Made by a program: the position numbers and the translations under genes. Under the pieces are notes generated by a model. The model ran no database searches. It was not told where the DNA came from and was given only the letters and a program-made list of their open reading frames with translations. From an uncultured Gammaproteobacteria bacterium (GTDB taxonomy: Bacteria > Pseudomonadota > Gammaproteobacteria > Pseudomonadales > Pseudohongiellaceae): a stretch of DNA of 64,000 bases. Where the stretch lies: positions 31,414 through 95,413 of the forward strand of contig CALEJT010000010.1 in assembly GCA_937898685.1 (NCBI GenBank). The letters are read 5' to 3'. Positions 1-8,599 of this stretch are shown here, in pieces (within the stretch, counting starts at the first letter, position 1; every line of letters begins with the position of its first letter).

Positions 1-1040
1 ATGTCTTCCGCCGCGATGGTTTCCTTGCGAATGCGCGAGTCGGCGAAGGCCACGTCTTCGGGAATGTCGGGATCGAGATGGTGGCACACCATCAGCATGT
101 CGAGATGCTCGTCCACCGTGTTGCGCGTGTAGGGCCGCGTGGGATTGGTGGAAGAGGGCAGCACGTTGGGAAAGGCGCAGGCCTTGATGATGTCGGGCGC
201 ATGCCCACCACCGGCACCTTCGGTGTGATAGGTGTGGATCACACGATTCTTGAATGCAGCGAGCGTGTCATCGACGAAGCCGGATTCATTCAGCGTGTCG
301 GTATGAATCGCCACCTGCACGTCGTACTTTTCGGCCACCGCCAAGCAGCAGTCGATGGCGGCAGGCGTGGTGCCCCAGTCTTCATGCAATTTCAAACCAC
401 AGGCACCGGCCCTGAGTTGTTCTTCGAGGGCCTGCGGCAAACTGGCATTGCCCTTGCCGAGGAAACCGAAGTTCATCGGCAGATCGTCGGTGGCCTGCAA
501 CATGCGCTGCAGATTCCAGATGCCGGGCGTGCAGGTGGTGGCATTCGTGCCGGTGGCAGGACCCGTGCCGCCACCGATCATGGTGGTGACACCACTCATG
601 AGCGCTTCGTCCACCTGCTGCGGGCAGATGAAGTGAATGTGCGCGTCGATGCCGCCCGCAGTGAGGATGCAACCTTCACCGGCGATGATTTCCGTACCAG
701 GACCTACGTTGAGGTCGACACCGTCCTGCACATCGGGATTGCCCGCCTTGCCCAGACGCACGATGCGGCCGTGCTTGATGCCGACGTCGGCTTTGACGAT
801 GCCCCACCAGTCGACGACGAGCGCATTGGTGATGACGAGGTCCATCGCCTCCTCGTCGGTGGCCTGACTTTGTCCCATGCCATCGCGGATGACCTTGCCG
901 CCGCCGAACTTCACTTCGTCGCCATAGCGAGTGAGGTCTTGTTCCACTTCAATCCAAAGTTCGGTGTCGGCAAGGCGTATGCGGTCCCCCGTGGTGGGGC
1001 CGAACATGGCGGCATAGGCTGCGCGATCGATCGTGGCCAT
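1..1040 (-). CDS. ureC: Urease alpha subunit, N-terminal 346 codons (3' end beyond window)
   Basis: Catalytic subunit of urease, which hydrolyses urea to ammonia and carbamate in the cytoplasm at a di-nickel centre. The visible part carries the family's ligands at their usual numbers: H134 and H136 (HIHFICP), the carbamylated lysine K217 and H219 (GLKLHEDWG), H246, H272, and the flap C319-H320. The last nickel ligand, an aspartate near residue 360, would lie beyond the left edge. The start is the ATG at 1040, 9 bp after the ureB stop, giving MATIDRAAYAAMFGPTTGDR. It is the last visible gene of the ureDABC order; accessory ureE/F/G genes are not in the window and may follow to the left. Identification is secure. 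Confidence 0.97.
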   Translation of the reverse strand, partial: MATIDRAAYAAMFGPTTGDRIRLADTELWIEVEQDLTRYGDEVKFGGGKVIRDGMGQSQATDEEAMDLVITNALVVDWWGIVKADVGIKHGRIVRLGKAGNPDVQDGVDLNVGPGTEIIAGEGCILTAGGIDAHIHFICPQQVDEALMSGVTTMIGGGTGPATGTNATTCTPGIWNLQRMLQATDDLPMNFGFLGKGNASLPQALEEQLRAGACGLKLHEDWGTTPAAIDCCLAVAEKYDVQVAIHTDTLNESGFVDDTLAAFKNRVIHTYHTEGAGGGHAPDIIKACAFPNVLPSSTNPTRPYTRNTVDEHLDMLMVCHHLDPDIPEDVAFADSRIRKETIAAED

Positions 1041-1049
1041 CGTGAGTCC

Positions 1050-1355
1050 TCAGAGCTTGCCCATGACCTCGCCGCGAAAACCGTACACGGTGCGGCGGCC
1101 ACCGAAGGGAACGAGTTCGATTTCACGACCTTGGCCTGGTTCGAAGCGCACCGCCGTTCCGGCTGCGATGTTGAGATGCATGCCGCGTGCGGCGTGACGA
1201 TCGAAACGCAAGGCGGGATTCACTTCGGCGAAGTGATAGTGCGAGCCGACCTGCACCGGACGATCGCCGGTGTTTTCCACTCGCAATTTGAGTATCGGTT
1301 TACCGGCGTTGAGCTCGATCGAGCCCGGCCGTGTTTTGGTTTCGCCTGGAGTCAT
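1050..1355 (-). CDS. ureB: Urease beta subunit
   Basis: Structural subunit of the urease (alpha-beta-gamma)3 complex. The 101-residue length is normal for a separate bacterial UreB, and the protein begins MTPGE as in many homologues. Family features seen are VENTGDRPVQVGSHYHFAEVNPAL and RFEPGQ (here read in two parts, about residues 26-49 and 71-76). It sits 9 bp downstream of ureA and 9 bp upstream of ureC, consistent with co-translation. Separate ureA and ureB genes are the usual proteobacterial arrangement; Helicobacter fuses them. Confidence 0.97.
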   Translation of the reverse strand: MTPGETKTRPGSIELNAGKPILKLRVENTGDRPVQVGSHYHFAEVNPALRFDRHAARGMHLNIAAGTAVRFEPGQGREIELVPFGGRRTVYGFRGEVMGKL

Positions 1356-1364
1356 GATGAGTTC

Positions 1365-1667
1365 TCAGTTGATCGGGTCATGCACGGTGACGAGCTTCGT
1401 ACCATCAGGAAAACTCGCCTCCACCTGCACTTCGTGAATCAGTTCGGGCACGCCGGGCATCACCTGATCCGCCCGTAACACCTGTTTGCCTTCATGCATC
1501 AGTTCGGCCACCGTCTTGCCGTCACGCGCGCCTTCGATGATGGCCATGCTGATCAGTGCCACCGCTTCCGGGTAGTTGAGTTTCAGGCCGCGCGCGAGGC
1601 GACGCTCGGCGAGCAGCGCGGCGGTGAAGAGCAGCAGTTTGTCCTTTTCGCGGGGCAGCAATTCCAT
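1365..1667 (-). CDS. ureA: Urease gamma subunit
   Basis: Small structural subunit of urease, 100 residues, the standard length. Recognised from MELLPREKDKLLLF at the N-terminus, the LNYPEAVALI segment, and VMPGVPELIHEVQVEA followed by the C-terminal GTKLVTVHDPI. It follows ureD with a 15-bp gap and precedes ureB by 9 bp, so it belongs to the same minus-strand operon. It forms the trimeric core with UreB and UreC and has no catalytic residues of its own. Confidence 0.97.
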   Translation of the reverse strand: MELLPREKDKLLLFTAALLAERRLARGLKLNYPEAVALISMAIIEGARDGKTVAELMHEGKQVLRADQVMPGVPELIHEVQVEASFPDGTKLVTVHDPIN

Positions 1668-1682
1668 CGGTGCGTTCCAGAA

Positions 1683-2561
1683 TCAGGTGGACCAGATCGC
1701 GGGCAGGCACAGCGGCCGTTGCAGGAGCAAGGGCCGCAAAAGAGCCCACCAGGCGAGAAAGCAACGTCGCGCTTCCTGAGCGCAGCGGCCGAGATAGCGG
1801 CCGACGAGGAAACGATCGAGACGTCCTATGCGGCATTGCGCGTCTTGGCTGGTATTGGTTGCAGTGCGCAGTGCTTCGTAGGGAAGGGACGACAAGCTTT
1901 CTTCCGTGAAGGGGCCGGCAATGAAGAAGCCGGACACGGGTAAGCCTTGTAGGCCAGCCGTGCCGTAGAACAAAGCGGGTTCGTTCATGTCGAGCCGCAG
2001 GCATTCACTCAACACCGGTATTTCGTCGACGCTGAGCAGAAAGCGCTGCTGCAACTTGCCGGTGGTGAAGGGTTGCGCACTGGCGGGCAGGCCGAGCACG
2101 GCGAGATCCCAGCCGGCGAAGCGGGCACCGCGTGCGAGCCTCACTTGCGTATCCATACGCGCATGAGCTCCGGGATAGACGATGGTTTCCTGTGGAAACC
2201 ATTCCAGGCTCGCACCGGCGGCAAGCGCGAGATGATTGTGTTGCTCCTGCAGCGTGCGGTCGGCGCGTGCGCCGTAGAAGCGGCCTGCACCGGGAGTGGT
2301 GCAAAGCACCTGCGATTCTTCTTCGAGTGTCAGATGGACATCGAGACGATCACCGGACACGAGTCCTCCTGGTGGATGCAGGAGATAAACGTGGGCGAGA
2401 TCGCCGCCTTCGGGGTAGAAGGCGCGTTGCACGGCAAGAGGGCCACGATGCCGGTTCTCCACCAGACGACAACCACGCGCGGACCGGCGAAAGCGCAGCG
2501 AGAGCTGAGCGGGCCAGCGCGAGGGGGCGGTGGAAGTGGTGAGATGGAAAGCCGAGTTCAT
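1683..2561 (-). CDS. ureD: Urease accessory protein UreD
   Basis: UreD (UreH) is the scaffold that binds apo-urease and recruits UreF and UreG for nickel insertion. The 292-residue protein shows family hallmarks: GPLAVQRAFYPEG near residue 40, VYLLHPPGGLVSGD near 58-71, TTPGAGRFY near 88, and LEWFPQETIVYPGA near 119-132. It is separated from urtE by about 100 bp, the largest gap between the transporter and urease halves of the operon, and that gap holds a TACGTCATTTG motif on the minus strand. A separate promoter for the urease half is therefore possible. Confidence 0.95.
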   Translation of the reverse strand: MNSAFHLTTSTAPSRWPAQLSLRFRRSARGCRLVENRHRGPLAVQRAFYPEGGDLAHVYLLHPPGGLVSGDRLDVHLTLEEESQVLCTTPGAGRFYGARADRTLQEQHNHLALAAGASLEWFPQETIVYPGAHARMDTQVRLARGARFAGWDLAVLGLPASAQPFTTGKLQQRFLLSVDEIPVLSECLRLDMNEPALFYGTAGLQGLPVSGFFIAGPFTEESLSSLPYEALRTATNTSQDAQCRIGRLDRFLVGRYLGRCAQEARRCFLAWWALLRPLLLQRPLCLPAIWST

Positions 2562-2641
2562 CGAGCACTATGCATGTTCTTATCCGCGCATCCCGCACGG
2601 TGGAGACGATACTAGCGAGGAGAGGTTCAGCGCCTAGTGGT

Positions 2642-2652
2642 CAAATGACGTA
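2642..2652 (-). promoter_or_regulatory. TACGTCATTTG motif in the urtE-ureD gap
   Basis: Read on the minus strand this is TACGTCATTTG, identical over 11 bases to a motif at 9889-9899 upstream of the porin gene heading the operon. It lies in the 103-bp space between urtE and ureD. Its orientation relative to operon transcription is opposite to that of the porin-upstream copies. I infer a shared regulator site, unproven; chance recurrence of an 11-mer at both intergenic gaps of one operon is unlikely but possible. Confidence 0.4.
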
Positions 2653-2664
2653 GGCGCTGCGCAG

Positions 2665-3414
2665 CTATACCGACAGGTATTCCTTGATCAGCGCGTCGGT
2701 GAGCTCGGGCATGGCACCGCTGGCAACGACGCGGCCCTTTTCCATCAGACGAAACTCCTTGCCCACACGGCGTGCGAAGCCGAGTTTCTGTTCCACCAAA
2801 ATCACGGTGAGGCCTTCGGCATTGAGTTGCATGATGACGTCGCCGATCTGACTGACGATGTTGGGCTGGATCCCTTCGTTGGGTTCGTCGAGGATGAGTA
2901 CCGAAGGTTCGAGCACCAGGGCGCGGGCGATGGCGAGCTGCTGTTGCTGCCCACCGGAAAGATCGCCGCCGCGACGATGCAGCATGGACTTCAGCACGGG
3001 GAAGAGCTCGTAGATGCGCTCCGGAATCTGTGGCACTTTCTCGCCACGGCGCTTCATGCCGATCGGCAAACCGAGGCGCAGGTTTTCCTCCACGGTCAGT
3101 AGCGGAAAGATGTCGCGCCCCTGTGGGACGTAGCCGATGCCGAGCACGGCGCGCTCGTGCGCAGCGCGTGTGTGCAAAGGTTCGCCATTCAGCAGGATCT
3201 CGCCGCTCTTGAGCGGCAGAAGTCCCATCAGGCATTTCAACAGGGTGGTCTTGCCCACGCCGTTGCGGCCCATGATGCAGGTACAGGAGCCGGGCGGAAT
3301 CTCGAGGTCGAGATCCCACAGGATCTGCGTGCCGCCGTAGAGTTGATTCACCTTGCGGATGCTGAGAGAGGCATTCTTGGTCGTAGCAGGTGCGTGCATG
3401 GCAACGGCATTCAT
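2665..3414 (-). CDS. urtE: Urea ABC transporter ATP-binding protein UrtE
   Basis: One of two ATPases that power the urea importer at the cytoplasmic face of the inner membrane. The 249-residue LivF-like protein has Walker A GRNGVGKT at residues 49-56, a Q-loop in GYVPQGRDIFP, the signature LSGGQQQQLAIARAL and Walker B VLILDEPNEGIQP. The DEPNEGIQP form is characteristic of UrtE/LivF ATPases. Its start overlaps the urtD stop by 4 bp (ATGA at 3411-3414), so it is translationally coupled. Last gene of the urt block before ureD. Confidence 0.95.
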   Translation of the reverse strand: MNAVAMHAPATTKNASLSIRKVNQLYGGTQILWDLDLEIPPGSCTCIMGRNGVGKTTLLKCLMGLLPLKSGEILLNGEPLHTRAAHERAVLGIGYVPQGRDIFPLLTVEENLRLGLPIGMKRRGEKVPQIPERIYELFPVLKSMLHRRGGDLSGGQQQQLAIARALVLEPSVLILDEPNEGIQPNIVSQIGDVIMQLNAEGLTVILVEQKLGFARRVGKEFRLMEKGRVVASGAMPELTDALIKEYLSV

Positions 3415-4217
3415 GCGGCGACGGCCTCCTTGCCCAGATAGACTTCGATCACTTCGCGGTTGTTCTGGATTTCATCCATCGTACCTTCGGCAAGCACGCT
3501 GCCCTGATGCAGCACGGTGACGGTTCTGGCGATGCTGCGCACGAAGGCCATGTCGTGTTCCACCACCACTACGGTGCGTTCGCCGGCCAGAGAGGTGAGC
3601 AGTTCCGCCGTGCGTTCCGTCTCCTGTGCCGTCATACCGGCCACGGGTTCGTCCACCAGCATCAGGCGCGGTTCGGACACGAGCAGCATGCCGATCTCGA
3701 GCCATTGCTTCTGTCCATGCGACAGTGCCCCTGCGAGCATGTGCCGCTGTTTCTCCAAACCGATCGTCTTCAGTACGTGGTTGATGCGATCGCGCTGTGC
3801 GCTGTCGAGGCGCGCAAAGAGCGTGCGCCACACCCCCTTGTGGGTCTTCAGCGCCAGTTCGAGGTTTTCGAACACGGTCTGGGCTTCGAACACCGTCGGC
3901 TTCTGAAATTTGCGACCAATGCCGAGCGCAGCGATCTCGGGTTCACTGCGTTCGAGCAGATTGATGCTTTGGCCGAGATAGACCGAGCCGCGATCGCAGG
4001 CGGTCTTGCCGGTGATCACGTCCATCAAGGTGGTCTTGCCCGCACCGTTGGCACCGATCAGGCAGCGCAGCTCGCCATTGCGGATGTAGAGGCTGAGATC
4101 GTTCAAGGCCTTGAAGCCATCGAAGCTCACGCTCAGACCTTCGATGTAGAGGATGATGTCGTGCGAGACGTCGATGCCTGTCTCTTTGTGGCGCAGGCCA
4201 AGTTCGGGACTGCTCAT
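3411..4217 (-). CDS. urtD: Urea ABC transporter ATP-binding protein UrtD
   Basis: Second ATPase of the urea importer, LivG-like, 268 residues from the ATG at 4217. A longer open frame extends upstream, but the 4217 start overlaps the urtC stop by 4 bp (ATGA), fits the operon pattern, and gives MSSPELGLRH as N-terminus. Walker A GANGAGKT is at residues 55-62. The signature LSHGQKQWLEIGM, rather than LSGGQ, is typical of UrtD, and Walker B is LMLVDEPVAGM. It pairs with UrtE beneath the UrtB-UrtC channel. Confidence 0.95.
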   Translation of the reverse strand: MSSPELGLRHKETGIDVSHDIILYIEGLSVSFDGFKALNDLSLYIRNGELRCLIGANGAGKTTLMDVITGKTACDRGSVYLGQSINLLERSEPEIAALGIGRKFQKPTVFEAQTVFENLELALKTHKGVWRTLFARLDSAQRDRINHVLKTIGLEKQRHMLAGALSHGQKQWLEIGMLLVSEPRLMLVDEPVAGMTAQETERTAELLTSLAGERTVVVVEHDMAFVRSIARTVTVLHQGSVLAEGTMDEIQNNREVIEVYLGKEAVAA

Positions 4218-5359
4218 GCGTGGCGCTCCTGCGTGGTGAGCGAAGAACCGGATCCGTTCTGTTCCTTGCGGCGCCGTTGCAACAGGCCCGCGATGCCCTT
4301 GGGCATGAAGATGGTCACGAGCACGAACATCGCGCCGAGGATGAAGATCCAACCTTCGGGAATCAAAGCGGTGAAACGCGTCTTGGCGTAGTTGACGAGC
4401 AGAGCGCCGAGCACGGCACCGTAGAGTGTGTTGCGTCCACCGAGAGCCACCCACACCACGACTTCGATGGAGTTGAGCGGTGCGAACTCGCCGGGGTTGA
4501 TGATGCCCACCTGCGGTACGTACAGCGCACCGGCGATGGCAGCGAGCAGGGCGGAGTACACGAACAGCCAGACCTTGTAGCGTTCGGTGCGATAGCCAAG
4601 AAAGCGGGCGCGCGCTTCACTGTCGCGCACGGCGAGAATCACGCGGCCAAGACGAGAGCGCATCAGGAACTGGCTGCAGAGATAGGCCAGTCCCAGGAAG
4701 AGCGCGCTGAGCACGAACAATGTGACGCGCGTCGAGTCGCTCTGCAGGTTGAAACCGAGGATGTCCTTGAAGTCGGTGAGACCGTTGTTGCCACCGAAGC
4801 CCATTTCGTTGCGGAAGAAGGCCAGCATCAAGGCGTAGGTGAGGGCCTGCGTCATGATCGAGAGATAGACGCCGGTGACACGCGAACGGAACGCGAGCCA
4901 GCCGAAGACGAAGGCAAGAAGGCCCGGCACCAGCAAAGCCATCAACATCGCGAAGCCGAAGTTGTTCATGCCGTACCAGTACCAGGGCAGCTCGGTCCAG
5001 TTGAGGAAGACCATGAAGTCCGGTAGCTCGGCATTGCCATAGACACCACGCGTGCCGATCTGCCGCATCAGATACATGCCCATCGCATAACCGCCGAGGG
5101 CGAAGAAGGCACCGTGGCCGAGGCTGAGGATGCCGCAGTAGCCCCAGATCACGTCGACGGAAAGTGCAAGCAGCGCGTAGCACAGATATTTGCCGAGCAG
5201 CGTGATGGTATAGGTGCTGACGTGCAGCGCCGAGTCGGCCGGTATCAGCAGATTGCCGAGCGCGGCGAGCACGGTCAGGCTCAGCAGGATGCCGAGAAAG
5301 ATCGTGGTATTGCGACCACCGATGCGTTCGAAGATGGAATCGGGTCCCTGGCGCAACAT
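4214..5359 (-). CDS. urtC: Urea ABC transporter permease UrtC
   Basis: LivM-type inner-membrane permease of the urea importer, 381 residues with about ten hydrophobic segments. Typical pieces are LLALSVDVIWGYCGILSLGH, with GHGAFFALGGYAMGMYLM after it, and VYLSIMTQALTYALML. Near the C-terminus, GRNTLYGAVLGALLVNYAKT matches the conserved permease loop region that contacts the ATPases. Its start overlaps the last base of the urtB stop codon (TGATG at 5359), and its own stop overlaps urtD by 4 bp. Confidence 0.95.
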   Translation of the reverse strand: MLRQGPDSIFERIGGRNTTIFLGILLSLTVLAALGNLLIPADSALHVSTYTITLLGKYLCYALLALSVDVIWGYCGILSLGHGAFFALGGYAMGMYLMRQIGTRGVYGNAELPDFMVFLNWTELPWYWYGMNNFGFAMLMALLVPGLLAFVFGWLAFRSRVTGVYLSIMTQALTYALMLAFFRNEMGFGGNNGLTDFKDILGFNLQSDSTRVTLFVLSALFLGLAYLCSQFLMRSRLGRVILAVRDSEARARFLGYRTERYKVWLFVYSALLAAIAGALYVPQVGIINPGEFAPLNSIEVVVWVALGGRNTLYGAVLGALLVNYAKTRFTALIPEGWIFILGAMFVLVTIFMPKGIAGLLQRRRKEQNGSGSSLTTQERHA

Positions 5360-7044
5360 CAGTCTGCGGCCCTCCCTTTCTGCGGGAACAATCCCTTGGG
5401 ACGTTTCTGAATGAACAGGATGATGAAGACGAGAATCAGGATGTTGGCGAGCACCGCACCCGTCATCGGCTCGAGGAACTTGTTGCCCATGCCGAGCGTG
5501 AAGGCGGCGATCAAGGTGCCGAAGAGATTACCGACCCCGCCGAACACCACCACCATGAAGGAGTCGATGATGTAGGACTGGCCCAGGTTCGGCCCGACGT
5601 TGGTAAGCTGACAGAGCGCCACGCCCGCGATGCCGGCAATGCCGGAACCGAGACCGAAGGTCATCGCATCCACCCAATCCGTACGAATGCCCATGGCCTT
5701 CGCCATGGCGCGGTTCTGCGATACCGCGCGCACGTTGAGGCCGAGCGAGGTCTTCTTGAGGATGAAGAGCAGGATGGCGAAGACCACCAGCGAGAAGCCG
5801 AGAATGTAGATGCGGTTGAGCGTGAGCGAGAGCACTTCGTTGTACTGCCACGACCCGCTCAACCACTCCGGCGCCAATACGCGGCGGTTCAGCGGTGAGA
5901 AGATCGTGCGTACGGCCTGCTGCAGGATCAGACTGATGCCGAAGGTGGCGAGCAGGGTTTCGAGCGGACGGCCCGTGAGGTAGCGAATCACGTAGCGCTG
6001 GATCAATACACCCACACTGGCGGAAACGAGAAAGGCGACGGGCAGGGAGACGATGATCGAAGCACCGATGTGGTTGGGCATCAGTTGCTGCACGACATAG
6101 GTGGAATAGGCGCCGAGCATCAGCATCTCGCCGTGGGCCATGTTGATCACACCCATTACACCGAAGGTGACGGCGAGCCCGATCGCAGCGAGCAGCAATA
6201 CCGAACCGAGGCTGAGACCGAAGAAGAGTTGCTCGAGCAGTTGATAGAACTCGATGCGGCTCTGGATGCTGTCGAGCGCCTCGGCTGCGGCTTCACGCAA
6301 TTCCGAGGAGGCGTTCTCGTCGCTGCGGATGCGCGAAAGCAGATTACGTACCGGCGGTTCGAGACGGCCACTCAATACGGCGACGGCTGCCATGCGTGCT
6401 TCGTCGTTGCTGGCTTCCATGATTTCGGCCATGGCGATGCCGACTTCCAGCAAACCGCGCACCTCTCCATCTTCTTCACGTTCGAAGGCTTCGCGCAAAA
6501 GAGGCAGCCTGTCGCCGGTGATGCCGCCGAGCATGGCGCGCGCCGCGGCAGCACGTTCGTCGTCGCTGCCTTCCATCAGGTTCACACGCGCAATGGTTTC
6601 GCGCAGCAAGGTACGCAGACGATTGTTGATGCGGACCTTCTCCGCGCTGCGACTGGTGCGTGGGCCGAGCGCTTCGCCCGTGATCACGTCGGTCGCCTGT
6701 TCCACACCGCCGCTGTCCTTGCTGATGCGCATCAGTTGCAGCGAGTCGGCGTCGTAATGCAGTTCGCCTTCCAACATCGCTTCGAACAAGGGAAGTAGTT
6801 CTCGGCCACCGACGCGTTCGAGCTCGCTGATCACACGCGGCGCCTGCGCCAGCGAAGCCTGCGTGAGTTCGCGCAAGAGCGTGTCACGCGAGGAAGCAGG
6901 CTCCGTGGCGTCGTGCATCGCGGTGGCGGTCGAGCTCGCCGATGAGGCCGCTTCCGTGGCGGCCATGTCGGCGCCATCCTGGGCCCATGCACCCAGGCTA
7001 GTTGCGAGCAGCAAGACACTGCTCAAACGCGCCAGGCTGTTCAC
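5359..7044 (-). CDS. urtB: Urea ABC transporter permease UrtB with N-terminal periplasmic extension
   Basis: LivH-type permease of the urea importer. At 561 residues it is much longer than a plain LivH (about 300). Residues 1-21 form a signal peptide (cleavage after AWA), residues 22-about 265 are a charged, helical-repeat-like extension, and from about 270 the membrane domain begins (LFFGLSLGSVLLLAAIGLA, VMGVINMAHGEMLMLGAYST). Such an extension occurs in many proteobacterial UrtB proteins; its role is not established. It follows urtA by 219 bp, a gap containing a terminator-like hairpin. Confidence 0.93.
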   Translation of the reverse strand: MNSLARLSSVLLLATSLGAWAQDGADMAATEAASSASSTATAMHDATEPASSRDTLLRELTQASLAQAPRVISELERVGGRELLPLFEAMLEGELHYDADSLQLMRISKDSGGVEQATDVITGEALGPRTSRSAEKVRINNRLRTLLRETIARVNLMEGSDDERAAAARAMLGGITGDRLPLLREAFEREEDGEVRGLLEVGIAMAEIMEASNDEARMAAVAVLSGRLEPPVRNLLSRIRSDENASSELREAAAEALDSIQSRIEFYQLLEQLFFGLSLGSVLLLAAIGLAVTFGVMGVINMAHGEMLMLGAYSTYVVQQLMPNHIGASIIVSLPVAFLVSASVGVLIQRYVIRYLTGRPLETLLATFGISLILQQAVRTIFSPLNRRVLAPEWLSGSWQYNEVLSLTLNRIYILGFSLVVFAILLFILKKTSLGLNVRAVSQNRAMAKAMGIRTDWVDAMTFGLGSGIAGIAGVALCQLTNVGPNLGQSYIIDSFMVVVFGGVGNLFGTLIAAFTLGMGNKFLEPMTGAVLANILILVFIILFIQKRPKGLFPQKGRAAD

Positions 7045-7204
7045 GAATCGTTCTCCTGCTGGCAGAGTCTGTCGTCGTTGCGCGGATACGGGCTCTGCGT
7101 TCCATATCTCGCGTCGTGTTCGTGTCGAAAAGGAAATGGCGACGAGGCAAGACTTTCATGAATCCGATGGCACTCAAATACGCTGAATGCCCTACCTCGT
7201 CGCC

Positions 7205-7241
7205 GCAATAAAAGAGGAGGTCCGCTTGCCGCCGAACCTCC
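7205..7241 (-). terminator. Intrinsic terminator or attenuator between urtA and urtB
   Basis: On the minus strand GGAGGT at 7241-7236 can pair with ACCTCC at 7221-7216, leaving a 14-nt GC-rich loop, and the hairpin is followed by TCTTTTATT. It begins about 22 bp after the urtA stop and lies before urtB. A partial terminator here would make the porin and the abundant binding protein UrtA in excess over the membrane and urease genes, a common device in binding-protein operons. Confidence 0.6.
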
Positions 7242-7263
7242 CAGACGTACTGCATCAGGAGTC

Positions 7264-8553
7264 TTACTCGTAGTTCTGACCGGAGCAGGTCTTCGTCACG
7301 GTGTTGTAGTTGCCGCATTCGATCGGCGGGGTCCAGTCGGCGATGATGTCCTTGGAACCTTCGAGGTAGTCGGACCAGGCGTCACCATCCACCAGGCCTT
7401 CGGTTTCCCACACCACTTCGAATTGACCATCGGTCTGGATCTCGCCGATCAGCACTGGTTTGGTGAGGTGATGTGCTGCGTTCATGGTGGCGATGCCACC
7501 GGTGAGGTTGGGCGTGCTGATGCCGATCATCGCGTCTTCCACCGCATCCGTGTCGGTGGTGCCCGCTTTCTCGACTGCCTGCACCCACATGTTGAAACCG
7601 ATGTAGGTGGCTTCCATCGGGTCATTGGTCACGCGGTTCTCGTTGCCGATGAACTTGTGCCAGGTTTCGATGAAGGCGTCGTTCTCGGGGGATTTGACGC
7701 TCTGGAAGTAATTCCACGCGGCGAGGTGACCAACCAGAGGCGTGGTGTCGATGCCGGAGAGTTCTTCTTCACCGACGGAGAAGGCGATCACCGGAATGTC
7801 TTCGGCGGACACGCCCTGGTTGCCGAGTTCGCGATAGAAGGGCACGTTGGCGTCACCGTTGATGGTGGAGACCACCGCGGTCTTCTTGCCGGCGCTGCCG
7901 AAACGTTTGATGTCGGCCACGATGCTCTGCCAGTCGGAATGACTGAAGGGCGTGTAGTTGATCATGATGTCGCTGTCCGCCACGCCCTTGGCCTTCAGAT
8001 AGGCTTCGAGGATGCGGTTGGTGGTGCGCGGATAGACATAGTCGGTGCCGGCCAGTACCCAACGCTCCACGCCGAGTTCGTTCATCAGGTAGTCGACGGC
8101 GGGAATCGCCTGTTGGTTCGGTGCAGCGCCGGTGTAGAACACGTTCTTCGAACTTTCCTCACCTTCGTATTGCACGGGATAGAACAGGAGGCCATTGAGC
8201 TCTTCGATCACCGGCAATACCGATTTGCGCGACACCGAAGTCCAACAACCGAAGATCACGGCGACGTCGTGTTGCGTGATGAGTTCACGTGCCTTCTCGG
8301 CGAAGAGCGGCCAGTCGGAAGCAGGGTCGACCACCACGGCTTCCAGCTTCTTGCCGAGCAGGCCGCCTTTCTTGTTCTGTTCTTCCACCATCATCAGGAC
8401 GGTGTCCTTCAGAGTGGTTTCACTGATGGCCATGGTGCCGGACAGTGAGTGCAGCACACCGACCTTGATGGTGTCCTGACCGAAAGCGGTGATCGAGATG
8501 CTGACGGCGCCAAGGCCGAGAGCGATGTTGGCGACGAGTTTGTGCAGTTTCAT
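7264..8553 (-). CDS. urtA: Urea ABC transporter substrate-binding protein UrtA
   Basis: Periplasmic urea receptor of the importer, 429 residues. Residues 1-25 are a signal peptide (cleavage after TAFG), then TIKVGVLHSLSGTMAISE opens the type-I periplasmic binding fold. UrtA hallmarks are FGCWTSVSRKSVLPV and LLFYPVQYEGEESS, the second containing residues of the amide/urea pocket in the AmiC/UrtA family. AAGGAG lies 7 bp before the ATG. It is immediately downstream of the porin gene (46 bp) and upstream of urtB, in the FmdC-FmdD order known from amide/urea uptake operons. Confidence 0.96.
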   Translation of the reverse strand: MKLHKLVANIALGLGAVSISITAFGQDTIKVGVLHSLSGTMAISETTLKDTVLMMVEEQNKKGGLLGKKLEAVVVDPASDWPLFAEKARELITQHDVAVIFGCWTSVSRKSVLPVIEELNGLLFYPVQYEGEESSKNVFYTGAAPNQQAIPAVDYLMNELGVERWVLAGTDYVYPRTTNRILEAYLKAKGVADSDIMINYTPFSHSDWQSIVADIKRFGSAGKKTAVVSTINGDANVPFYRELGNQGVSAEDIPVIAFSVGEEELSGIDTTPLVGHLAAWNYFQSVKSPENDAFIETWHKFIGNENRVTNDPMEATYIGFNMWVQAVEKAGTTDTDAVEDAMIGISTPNLTGGIATMNAAHHLTKPVLIGEIQTDGQFEVVWETEGLVDGDAWSDYLEGSKDIIADWTPPIECGNYNTVTKTCSGQNYE

Positions 8554-8599
8554 GAAGATCTCCTTTGCGTGGGCATGTGCTCGTTAATGGAAGCTCGGC

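Noticed and set aside
78..1478. A 466-codon plus-strand open frame antisense to ureC/ureB/ureA
   Set aside because: It is the mirror of highly conserved urease genes whose codon pattern explains its openness; it has no domain, start context or compositional sign of a gene.
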